From Gloeopeniophorella convolvens (taxonomy: Eukaryota > Basidiomycota > Agaricomycetes > Russulales): 64,000 bases of DNA. The DNA is taken from NCBI GenBank assembly GCA_022496205.1, contig WTXD01000018.1, positions 434,001-498,000 of the forward strand, read 5' to 3'. The number at the start of each line of letters is the position of its first letter. Positions within the stretch are counted from its first letter, which is position 1. The translations under genes and the position numbers were made by a program. Positions 24,108-34,843 of this stretch are shown here, piece after piece. Under the pieces are notes generated by a model. The model was not told the origin of the DNA. It saw only the letters and a list, made by a program, of their open reading frames with translations, and ran no database searches.

Positions 24108-27100
24108 TCAGACGATGAGCTAAAGCCAGTTGTATGAGGCTCCATATTTACTAGCGTGCACATGATGCAGACTCACCATTGCCAGATGCCCCCCGACAAC
24201 CGGCCGTGCCCTGAAGCCCTCTGTTGCGCCGTTCGACGTCTCGTACCAATCTCCAAAAGGCTCCGTGTTGCTTGCAAGTGCATCGCTAGCGAAGGCATGC
24301 ACGCCATTCACAAGCTGATCGCGAACGGATGTAGAAGTAGATGCAAGCATCGCCGCCGTGAAGATTTGCCAATCAGACTTCGTGTACGTGTGCCGCGTAT
24401 CGAGTGGGACTCCGAAGGCATCTACTCGGCGTCAGAAATGCACGCCCTTGTCGTAGAACTATGACGTACTCCCATGCGTACTGTACCAGGCTGCCTCTGA
24501 GGAACGAGTAAAATCAATACTACCCTCAGGGAGGACTAGAATTATCGTACGTGTTTGGTAGATAGAAGCCGGGAAAAGGTTGAATCCGAGTAACTTGTCT
24601 GCGAATAGGTTGTATGCAAGGCCCCAGCTTGAGTCATCCCCATACTATGGCATCTTCCGTTAGTCACGCACCACGATCAAAATGGTGTTGAAGATGCGCG
24701 TACGGAAAGCGTCAAATGAGTCTTGTCGCTCGAGAGAGCAAAATTCTCCCATTGAGAGGCGTAGCTCGTTGCAATGATCTAGTTTTATCAGCTGTTCGTT
24801 CGGACACGGAGCGTTGACAGCTCGACGCAACGTACAGTGTAGTTCTGACTTTGCAATGCATCTCCAAGCATGTTTGCTATTTGAGCCATGGCACGGATAC
24901 CGATGATACCTTTGATTGCCAAGTTAGTCTGATTGGCGAGACTACCGGCGAAGTCGTCCGTGCTGATCTGATTCGCAGGGATCAGCGCTTCGGCGACCAA
25001 GAACTGGGTCCACTGGCTCAATAGGGAAGACTGGGGAGGGGATAAGAGATGGATGGTCAAGCAGACAAGGACAAATGGGCGCACATAGGTTTTAATGAGA
25101 GAGGTATCGCCTGTCCTGAGCGTGTAAGAGAGTGTCATGATGAGCATGTTTCCGCTCTCTAGTACTTGATGAGATCCTTTTCATACGAGAAGCGGGGCAG
25201 AAAGGAACTACCTTCCAACGGCATGGCTTCGTCCTTGCCTGATGAGATACCCTCGTATCAGATTTTCGACACGAACGAATGCACGTACCGTCATTATGGC
25301 CCAACGCACGAGGGTAGGAGGCACCTGACCACAGTTCATCAAGCGTCAGCAGCAGCACTGTGAGGCCTAGACGCACCCATATCATGGACGCTCCACTTAT
25401 TTGGGTATTGTCCGGTCGCTTGATACTCGAAAAGCGGCAAGAGGAGGTACTTTCCCAAGGTGGGATTAAGGTATAAGAATGCGGGCCACGCAGGAAAGAT
25501 CACGTCTACAGTATTGACGTTCTGAGTAAATGGATTAGTCAGGGAGAACGACAGATGTTAAACCACGTACTCCATCACTTGATATTTCTACCGGAGAAAT
25601 TCAACTTTTGGAGAATGCATGGACACCGCAAGCTTACCTTTCATGAACATAAGGACATCGGACGTGTTGAATGCTCCGCCGCTAGTCTTTGAAATAGTGA
25701 TCTCCGTCGCACCCAACGCTTGACGGATGGACAAGGCAACGATGGATGCGTAATTTCCAGATACCTTCGAAGCATCTCTCTGAACGAGGCCGTCAAAGTT
25801 GTTCGCACGGTTCAGCGCATTGCCGTAGTCGCCGATGAAAGACGATATCTACATATCAAGGTGAGCTCCAGTCCGCGGTGTGGAACGAAATAAGGGGCAC
25901 TCACCGCGCTAGAAACGGTCGAAAATTGGCTCCAGAAGTATAGGCTTCTCGACTGTGACGCGCCTCCGGCCACGATATATTCGATCGCAGGGTCTCTGAC
26001 TAGACCGACGGTAAACACGACCGGGTTGGTCGGCGCCGTGACAGAACCGAGATCGTGAGCGAAGGCGAAGACCGGCCAGTCGTCAGAAACAGCCCGGAAA
26101 TTCTTGTCCTGAGTGCCCGCGAGCACGTGTGACGTAACAAACTGTTGGCGAACGACGATATCTTGTCCGGTTTGGAAAGTTGCGCTGGGCGACTGAACCC
26201 GTATCATTCAGTGCAACGTATGCGAACATCAGTGGTACGTACGGAGGTAGTCGAGTAGAATACAGAGCCGTCTGAAAACGGACATAAGAATACCCAATCG
26301 CGCACCAAGCTGCAAAACCTACGTTGTATATGATCTGCGTTCTCGGTGAACACGCTCTGGTTCTCTAGCTGAACTTGATGTGTGAGGACGCTACCGGTCG
26401 TCGTCGTCCAATTCACAGTCAAGCTGTTGTCTCCTGACGCCCACTCTGCACTGATGTCCGTGTAGACCTGTACTGAATGGGAATTCCCGTCGTTCGACGC
26501 AGCGGAGAGGGCCAGATACGAGAACGGGGTTGATTGCTTCACTAGGTCGGTAGGCTCGGGGTGGTCATTCGAACAGTGTAAGGACATACAATGCCGCGAC
26601 ATGCTCACCTCCACAGGACTCAAGAATGTTGCGGTCAGGTCGATGGGGCCAGCCGTCATGACAAATACGCTTTGGGTAGAAGTGAACTGGAAGAATACGT
26701 AAGATCAATAAGTTCCAGCATATGATGGACTCAGCTGACCGTGAAGCTCTTCTGAACAGCTTTCAGCGCGCCGTTCACACCACCTGGGTCACCCAGGAAA
26801 TTATAAGCCTGCCCATCCACGCTCACATAGCCCGCCCATCCCGTGATCTGTACACGATTAGTAGAGCCTAGCGTACCGAAAAAGAGAAGAAAAAAAAAAA
26901 GAAACCTACTTGGCCAGTCCAGAAAGTCGGCCATGCAGCGTTCAGCGCCGTTCCGGCCCCTTGAGGAAGCCAAGTTGAGAGATAGGGAGAGCGCACAGCC
27001 AACGGGACGGCGGGAGGGTTGAAAGGGGTCGCCGCCCAAGTGACCGAGGCTTTCACCGAACTCACGGCCGTGCCCAGAGCGACAAGGCAACCCAGTCCGA

Positions 27101-27116
27101 TGGTGTTTGCCAACAT
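24108..27116 (-). CDS. gtaA: Secreted glutaminase A (GtaA family)
   Basis: Eighteen exons with consistent phases give 699 residues, matching fungal GtaA in length. The Met at 27116 starts a typical signal peptide (about 23 residues, hydrophobic core GLGCLVALGTAV). The mature N-terminus has the family block VRSPYLSTWL, then WPTFWTGQ and GWAGYVSVDG. The middle has the DUF5127-like beta domain. The C-terminal half is the (alpha/alpha)-barrel-like DUF4965/DUF1793 region, with FPAWPAFLYLNP, KWSVHDMGASYP, ALGHNDGKDEAMPLEE, DDSSWGLAYNLF, VPLDTRHTYTKSDW and RPVVGGHLA near the end. Known members release glutamate from glutamine outside the cell. Exons as short as 17 and 27 nt occur, and the last coding exon is only 12 nt (24108-24119). 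Its 3' end lies 114 bp from that of EF-hand paralogue 1. Confidence 0.88.
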
Positions 27117-28130
27117 GCAGTAGAAGCAGAAAACAGAGAGAAAGTCAGACAGTGCGTTGACGGTGACAACTCTCACGACTGCGGCATGGAACTTATATAG
27201 CACTTCGAGGGTTCTGCGAGGGCTGGGCTCCCAGCCCGCGTGAGCTGCGAAGGTAGCGGGAATATTGGGTCGAAGCAACAGCGCATCTTGAAGCTGTGAG
27301 GCGGGTGGCGCTGACGCTCGTGTGATGACGACGAAGGATCACGAGGCAGCCCCAGAACGGGAACTTCTCGGCGCTTGGAACTCTTCGTGGCTGCCTTTTC
27401 CCAAAAATACCGTGGAAGCAGATCCAACCCATACAAAGCGTCTGCGCATGACAGGGAGACAGGTGGTGGAAGAGTGGGAGAAGACTCGACACATCATAGG
27501 TGCATGGCAGAGGTGTTGGTTCCAACAGGATATACACGTGCTACTCTGTGACCGTAAGGTGTCAACACATGAACGTGCGAAGACGAGAGCGAGCCCGCAC
27601 CAATCCGCCTACAAGGCAGAGAGTTGGCAAGGCAATGCAGATGGCTCTGCCCCGTGGCCAACACTGCGGGAACCCATGATGGCCGTAGACAAGTCGCAGG
27701 TTAGGCTGAAGAGCGTATCTATCAAACGACTTAGCACCCATCATCAAATCAATACGTCCGTGAATAAGTTACATTCAGGGTTACCAATTACCAGCTAAGC
27801 GCTAAGTCGTAAACCGTCCACTCAGCCCAAAGAGACCTGTGCCGGTCGTGGTGCGGAACGAGAGGTCGCGGCCGAGCCGGAGTCCCATGCGGCACCACTG
27901 GGAGCCAACTGGGTCGTGAGAGAGTCGGGACCGACGGGACCGGCCACGGGACCTCTGACACTGCTCGTTTTCACCTCCGATGGCGCCACGCGCGAGCTGG
28001 CTCCCCTCGCCGAGGCTCCGGAGAACCGGAGCTCGATGTACAGAATAAGAAGGAAATGTTTTAATTGCAAGGTCCCATGTATGGAGAATCTGTCTACTGC
28101 CCGAAGCCATGTCACACAGCACACAGCGCA
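27117..28130. other. Intergenic, gtaA upstream region
   Basis: About 1 kb between the gtaA start and the NDUFS1 stop, both on the minus strand. It should contain the gtaA promoter. A 158-codon plus-strand open frame (27322-27798) lacks any motif or splice pattern and is probably chance. Confidence 0.45.
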
Positions 28131-30814
28131 TCATGCGAACGCGGCCTGAGAGGACCCCTTCGGCTCTGTGAACCCGTACTGCTCGCCCTTGACAAATGAG
28201 CGCGTACACTGCGCCATCGTCACCGATGCGCGAGAGATAGGGTCCGTCTGGTAGAAGTTCTGGATGGGTTTGCGGAACGGCGCGCCGGTCACTTTTGCGG
28301 AAGCAGTGTGTACCGCGAGCGTCTTGAGACCCGCAAGGGCGACGTCCGTCGAGGTGTGTTCTAGCGCATCGTACCGCACGAGCGACGGGGCAAGCTCCCA
28401 CATGCGGTCCCGGAGTGCGAGGACGTCATCGTATGGCAATGGGCTGCCCACGATCTCCGACAAGGCCCTGAAGGGTCCCTGTCAGGTGGGATTAAGCTTT
28501 GCGGAGGAATGATACGTACCGAATGATCTTCCAGTCTTCACGAGCAGCGCCTGGCGGAGGTACTGCGGCGCGACCGAGCTGGGAACGGCCCTCAGTGTTC
28601 ACCCATGTTGTCGACTTCTCGGTATAGGCGGAACCCGGTAAGCACACATCAGCGAGCTGTGCGCCGAGATCGCCGTGGTGGCCCTGGTAGACGACGAAGG
28701 CATCCTGAGGAATTGAGGCAGGGTCGACCTCGTCGGCGTTGAGAAGGTAGACGAACTTGGGCTTCGTCGCGGCGGCCTTTTTTGACGGGGCGAAGCCGAT
28801 GTCGTAAGCGGCTGAACGAGAAGCAACCTAGGAAGGAGCTGTTAGGGACAAGGGCGCGGGGACCCAGTATAACACATACCCGCTGAAGGACTGCGAAGCC
28901 ATTCCATTCGGGCGTGACAAGTTTGCTATTGTTCTTCTCAACAAACTTTGCGAGTGCATTGTACACTGCCGGCCCGTCTGCATGCTCACCGACAGCGCTG
29001 CCGACGATGATCAAGGGACGCTTGGCCCCTGCGAACTTCTTCGCGAATTCGCCCTTGCCCGCAACGAAATCCGCGAGCGCCTTGGCATCCTGACCCAAGT
29101 AGTCATAGCCATACGTCGTGTCGACGCGCTCGCCGATGAGGCCAACCTCGAGGCCGGTGTGTAACCAGGACTTGCGGATACGCGAGTTGAGCACAGCCGC
29201 TTCGTGCCGGGGGTTCGTGCCAACGAGCAGGATGGCATCAGCTTGCTCAACCCCGGGGATTGTCGTGTTGAAGAGGTAGTTCGAACGAACATCGATACCA
29301 GCAACAGGAGGGGCAGAACCACCGGCTTGGTCGAGGGCGGTGTTGTCCGAGCCAAGTCGGTTGACGAGGTCCTTCAAGGCAACGAGAGACTCCGTGTCCG
29401 CGAGGTGACCAGCAACGGCCTGGATTTCGTCGCCCTTGGCGCCAGACTTGGCCAGGCCCTCGGCAATGGATGTAAGCGCGTCTTCCCAAGACGCAGCGAC
29501 AAAGCGGTCACCCTGCTTGACGAGGGGCGTTGTAAGGCGCTGGAACCTCAGACCGTCATGCGCGTAACGCGTCTTGTCCGAAACCCATTCCTCGTTGACA
29601 TCGTCGTTTGTGCGAGGCTGGATGCGCATGACCTGCACGCCACGTGAATCAACACGAATGTTGGACCCGACTGCGTCGAAGACATCGATGGATTCGGTGT
29701 TCTTCAGCTCCCATGGCCGTGCCTGGAAAGCGTACGGCTTGCTCGTCAAAGCGCCGACGGGGCAAAGGTCGACGATGTTGCCGGACAGCTCAGAGTCCAT
29801 GGTCTTCTCCACGTACATGCCAATTTGCAAGTCGTTACCGCGGCCAGTGCTGCCGAGCTCTTCGACACCCGCCACTTCGTTGGCAAACCGGATGCAGCGC
29901 GTACACTGAATACAACGGTTCATGGACGTCTTCACGAGGGGACCCAGATCTTTGTTCTCAACGGCACGCTTGCCGGTAATCTCGTGGAAACGCGTCCTGT
30001 CCGAGCCGTATCTCATGGACTGGTCCTGGAGGTCACACTCGCCACCCTGGTCGCAAATTGGGCAGTCGAGAGGATGATTGGCGAGCAAGAACTCCATGAC
30101 GCCCTCTCTTGATGGACGTGACAATTGACATGAGATTACGTACGGATATAAAAGTGGAGACGGACATTACCTTGCCTCGTGAACTAGTGGTGTATTCGTG
30201 AACACCTTCGAGCCGGGCATTGCAGGCATTGCACTATCAAGATCAGATGGCGACGAAATCTAGCGGAAGTAAGAGACATACCATGACGCGACTGGTTTTG
30301 GCGAGCGCTCAACCTCGACCAAACACATTCTGTAGGAGATAAGCACAGAGACACGTTGACAGCAGTCTCCGACTCACCGGCAGTTTCCCGCAATCGCAAG
30401 TCTATCGTGGTAGCAAAACCTATACACACATTCAAACATAAACACGTCGTCGGCTTCGAATCGGAGATGTATGCACCGAGGAATTGCAGCACCAGCGGCT
30501 TCACATGCTTGGATCAAGGCCGAGCCTGTTTTATGAAGGAGCGTTCGAAGTCGCTAAATAGCAATCCAGGAAGGTAACGCACCTTGAGGAACAGTGACCT
30601 CTTTGCCGTCAACAGTAAGCGTGATATCCGCTTTGCGCGCCGAAGACGAGGCGAATGTTCGCGAGCCTTCGTGCCGACGCGAGCAAATGAGATATTGAAC
30701 GCAACGCCAAGGCTGCAAGTTCGACGTACGGTTACTCCGGCAGTCTGCACAGGCCACGCGGGATAGCCAACCGCTGGACGCCGGTCTCGATGCGGCTGAG
30801 ACGAGCCTGAGCAT
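28131..30814 (-). CDS. NDUFS1: NADH:ubiquinone oxidoreductase 75-kDa subunit (complex I)
   Basis: Eight exons (30814-30583, 30525-30477, 30419-30378, 30329-30282, 30233-30171, 30107-28880, 28827-28520, 28467-28131) give 768 residues. An Arg/Ser-rich mitochondrial presequence of about 55 residues ends near RTFASSSARK. The ferredoxin-like domain carries the 2Fe-2S ligands in PRFCYH, NCRMC and ASC. The next cluster motif is HPLDCPICDQGGEC. The second 4Fe-4S motif is CIQCTRC with the distant Cys in VDLCPVGAL. The rest is the molybdopterin-oxidoreductase-like domain of the subunit. The protein forms the tip of the peripheral arm of complex I in the mitochondrial matrix and passes electrons from the flavin side to ubiquinone. 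The 5' part is cut into five short exons of 232, 49, 42, 48 and 63 nt. All ligands are present, so it should be functional. Confidence 0.95.
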
Positions 30815-31152
30815 TGTCTATGTCGATTTAAAATAACAGCAGATGAGACGAGTGATGCTGAGGGTGCCCTGCGCCCTTGACGGGGGAGTGTTGCACTCTA
30901 CAGTCGTCGTCGACGTCGAGCGCGGTGACGAGGAGCGGGCGAGTCGACAACCGATGTCCGTTGGCTGGTTCAAGCGGAGCCCAAATTCCCGCGAATACGG
31001 CCGAACCAATCGCACGATTTCTGATTACCAAGAATGTGGCCGGCCCGCTAGTGGCCCGCTGCGCTGGGCCTGCACGTGACCCGTGGGCAATTCCACGTCG
31101 ACGTTGAGCAGGAATTCATCCAAACAACAGCGACGAGAGGGTCTGCGCAGAC
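30815..31152. promoter_or_regulatory. Divergent promoter region, NDUFS1 / STE24
   Basis: 338 bp shared by two divergent genes. The transcript starts and promoters of both must fall here. No distinct motif stands out. Confidence 0.45.
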
Positions 31153-32846
31153 ATGGACATTCTGCACGCCCAGGTCGCCGCTATACAGCGCCGCCTCGCA
31201 TTTGTCCAGGAGGATCCAATCAACTGGCAGTCTTATGTCTTGATATTCTCGTGGGGCATCTGTCTCTTCGAGTCTTACCTCCTGTACGTTCTCGGCACAG
31301 CGGTGTTTCGAGCAGTATCGCTTATCGAGAAACTTCCCTTCATGCAGGCTGCGGCAATATCCGCTCTACTCCAAGCCTGCGCCTCCGTCGGTCCTCGCGG
31401 AGCACTTCACCACCGAAGTGTTTGACAAGTCGCAAAAGTATGGCAAACATAAGGCGAAGTTTTCGCTCTTCTCGGGCCTGTATAAGCAGCTCCTCGACAC
31501 TCTCCAGCTCGCATCTGGTGTATACTATCCATGGGTTTGGAAAGCATCTGGTCAGCTTTTGGGACTCGCAGGATATGGCCCAGAGTACCAGGTATGCCCG
31601 CCCAAACGAGCCACTGCGAACGATTGCTTGACTAGCCCATTGTAGATTTCCCAGTCGGTTTTGTTTATCTTCCTCCTAACATTCATCTCGACCCTTCCCA
31701 CCCTGCCTTTGGGCCTTTATCAAACCTTCGTCCTCGAAGAGCAGCACGGGTTCAACAAGACCACTCTGTCCCTCTATTTCGCCGACATGGCGAAAGGATG
31801 GGCTCTCGGCTTCGTCCTCGGTACACCTCTGCTTGCAGCCTTCCTCTATATTTTCGAATGGGCTGGCGACCGCTTCGTACCTTGGGTTATGACGCTCCTG
31901 TAAGCTGTTTGCTGATCCTACCTCTACGCGTTCTGATAGCCTTCTAGGCTTGCCTTCCAATTGTCGATGGTCATTCTTTACCCTACGGTCATCCAGCCTC
32001 TCTTCAACAAGCTTTCGCCCCTTCCGGAAGGCGAACTTCGCACTCGCATTGAGGCTCTTGCGTCGAAGCTCAAGTTCCCGCTCAAACACCTGTACGAGAT
32101 CGATGGCTCGAAGCGCAGCTCACACTCCAACGCCTACTTCTTTGGACTTCCCTGGGTATGTCTCACCCCTCTTGTCACATGCCAAGGACGCCAACTTACC
32201 TTCTCGTAGAGCAAACACATCGTCATCTTCGACACTTTGATCAAGCAGTCTCAGCCCGAGGAGGTTGAGGCCGTACTCGCGCATGAACTTGGCCACTGGT
32301 ATTACCTACACCCGACCAAGCTTCTCCTTGTGTCCCAGGTCCACCTCTTCACCATATTAGCGCTCTTCCCCGCTTTCCTCAATGCTCCTCCGCTCCTCCG
32401 CTCCTTTGGCTTCCCTGAGTCCGTCGCTGCCCGTCCTCCCCCGATCATCGCCTTCCTTCTCTATCAGGTGAGATCGCACTTTTCTCTCGGAACGCCCTGA
32501 CTCATCCGTACTTCGGCAGATGGTGTTGACGCCGCTGGAGGCCGTTGTGGGCATGGCACTCAACGCGGTCTCCCGCCGCTTTGAATACCAAGCAGATCGC
32601 TTCGCATGCGACCTTTCCGCCATCCTCCGCGTCGAGTCAGAGAAGGAGAAGGAGGCGATGAAGGACATGGGCACACGCCTTGGACGCGCGCTTGTCGGAC
32701 TCCACGTGGAGAACCTGTCCACTGTCTGGGTCGATTGGCTGTACTCCGCGTACCACCACAGCCACCCGACGCTGACGGAGCGCCTAAAGGCGCTGGGCGA
32801 GCACGGCGGCGAGGGGCTCGGAAAATCCGCGACGAAGAAAGAGTAG
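31153..32846 (+). CDS. STE24: CAAX prenyl protease Ste24
   Basis: Six exons (31153-31283, 31348-31591, 31646-31899, 31948-32155, 32210-32467, 32520-32846) give 473 residues, close to yeast Ste24 (453). The N-terminus has the family pattern of a first helix followed by ESYLLLRQYPLY. Several membrane helices follow. The zinc site is HELGH (about residues 304-308), with the third ligand, Glu, in RRFEYQAD (about 387). The sequence HSNAYFFGLPW, also typical of the family, lies just before an intron. Ste24 is an ER and inner nuclear membrane metalloprotease that trims the C-terminal three residues and part of the N-terminus of farnesylated a-factor and other CAAX proteins. Its stop lies 80 bp from that of the convergent SWAP-like gene. 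STE6, the exporter in the same pathway, is about 27 kb to the left. Confidence 0.95.
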
Positions 32847-32926
32847 TAGCTAGCCCTGCCTGTTGTGTTCACAATTACTCGCTACCGTATTTATCTGTCT
32901 CATATCCAGTCGCGGTCGTAGGGAAG

Positions 32927-34248
32927 TCAATCTGAATTCGCATGGTCGCTGGTGTCAACCTGCTCTGCTATTGGTGCACTTCCGGCAGCGGCGCGTCGTT
33001 TTTCAGCCCATTCCCGTAGTTTAGCTCGTCGAGCCTCACGCGCTGCAAGGGCTGCCGCCGCCTCGGGCTCCACTCCGCCGATACTAGCAAGGCCCTCCCC
33101 AGCATCTTCACGTGCCAGCTGACTGTCCCCGCCATTGCCATCTCCATCATCATTCCCACTTTCATCGGAGTCGCTCCCGCTACCACTCCCATACCCTGCC
33201 AAGCCACCCAGCGCACTCTGTGTCTCCTGCTCTTCTTGCACGGCGCGCCGCGCAGAAGCCTGCGCGCGGGCCCACGCACGCGCCCAGCGCCCTCGGAGGA
33301 ACGCAAAGCGTGGGTCCGCGCCATGGTGCGCGAGGATCCGCGCGCGAAGCTGCGCATCATTTGCCGCGCGGACGACGTGGGATGCGGTGCGCTGCATGAG
33401 CTCCACCTGCGCAGCGTCTGGCTACGCGTACGCCGGAGCACATGAGCCACGAGCAGGACAACTGGGAGGAGCAAAAAGCACGGCTCACCTCCTCGTCGCT
33501 GTCTCCCCATGGATCCGGGTTAGCTGTAGCAGGGTCAGGATCAGGGGATAGTGCGCGCATGCGCGCCGTGCGCAGATCGTCGAGATGCCGGAGCCGCTTC
33601 GTGCGGTGCAGGTCGGCGGTCTCTGCGGGCGTGAGGAAGAAGGTATCTTCGGCATCCGAGGGGAGGTCAGACCACCCCGCCGGGGAGCCGGGCCTGGATG
33701 CAGGGGGAGTACCAAGGGTCGTGTCGACCACGGGGAGTGCGTCGAGGAGAAGACGAGCGTCATATCTGTCGATGGGTTGTGTGAGCACGCGCAGTTGGTC
33801 GAAGAAGGGCGAGACGGAAAAGATACCAGGGCAATTAGTCGTGACATATACTAGTCACTATCGCTGCAAGCACACACACGACGCTGCAGATACGCACTCA
33901 AGTTCACACTGCATGGTGTACGGGCGAGGTGCAAGGCACATGGATTCGATAGATCGGAAGGCATCGTACACACCTGTCTACCCACACCTCACCTGCTGCA
34001 TCCCCTATACCGTATTGCCACTTTATCAGCTCGTCCCCGATACGTGATCCCCCTTCTCCATCAACGTTCAGGTCGACCTCCAGTGAGTCCGCCAGGCGTG
34101 CTGCCTGGGGACCGCGGACGACGTCTGCCTCGTGCGCGATGATGAAAAGTGCAGGGTCGGGCTGCGTGGACGGCAAAATGGCCAGTTCTTCTTGCCGATG
34201 GTTGTAGTTGGATTGACTCGGGTGGTGTTTGCGCTTGCGATGGGACAT
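32927..34248 (-). CDS. SWAP/SURP-domain protein, splicing-regulator-like
   Basis: Four exons in coding order (34248-33974, 33908-33898, 33850-33489, 33406-32927) give 375 residues. The second exon is only 11 nt, but both of its junctions are canonical and the phases work. The N-terminal domain contains LTQPIDRYDARLLLD, the hallmark of the DRY_EERY domain (SWAP N-terminus). The SURP module follows in exon 4: ELMQRTASHVVRAANDAQL, then DPRFAFLRG. The C-terminus is acidic, then Ala/Arg-rich (EARRAKLREWAEKRR). The combination occurs in SFSWAP and CLASRP, nuclear proteins that influence alternative splicing. The animal proteins have a second SURP module and RS repeats, which I do not see here. The family call is good. 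The regulatory role is inferred. Confidence 0.75.
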
Positions 34249-34843
34249 GGCGGTTCAGGTGAGGGCATGCTTATGTGCACGGCGCTCGGGGCGGGAGCAT
34301 CGTCTCGGAGATGAGTCCCATTACGGAACATTTTCTTTCTTCAGTCCCACCTCGAATGTTGGGCTCCGTCCGACTCAGATTTGACGACAAGCCTTCCATG
34401 AATCCCGAAACATACCTTCATCGATTAAAGCTGCTAAGCCCTTGTTCAAGCCTCAAGCTTGGAGATCCAGCTCCATGGGTCCACCGTCAGCGTCCAAGTT
34501 CAATCAATGGAGAAACGCGGTACTTGGCGCTACTCATGATCAGGCGGCCAGACTGTCGCAGCGACTTGGGCGAGACGCCGGGTCGAAGACGCTCAGCCAA
34601 CATAATTGGGCGCGATCAACGTCGCGGGTACTTACTACAGCCCATCAGCGATCCCCCTGTAACATAGTTTCGCTCTTCACACACACACTTGGTACGTCAG
34701 CCCGAGCGCCTTTAGAACCACGCTGAGACATGCTCGTCCTCCCCATCAAAAGCACTCGTAATCCTGGCATCTCACCACTACCCTCCAGTTTAACCTGAAC
34801 CACGAGCTTGCCTTGACTTCGTTTTACAGAGGAGGCCATCGGG
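34249..34843. promoter_or_regulatory. Divergent promoter region, SWAP-like gene / EF-hand paralogue 2
   Basis: 595 bp between two divergent starts (34248 minus, 34844 plus). It is presumably the promoter of both. No repeat or RNA gene was seen. Confidence 0.45.

Noticed and set aside
27322..27798. 158-codon plus-strand open frame
   Set aside because: No recognisable motif, no splice pattern, and it lies in the promoter region of gtaA.
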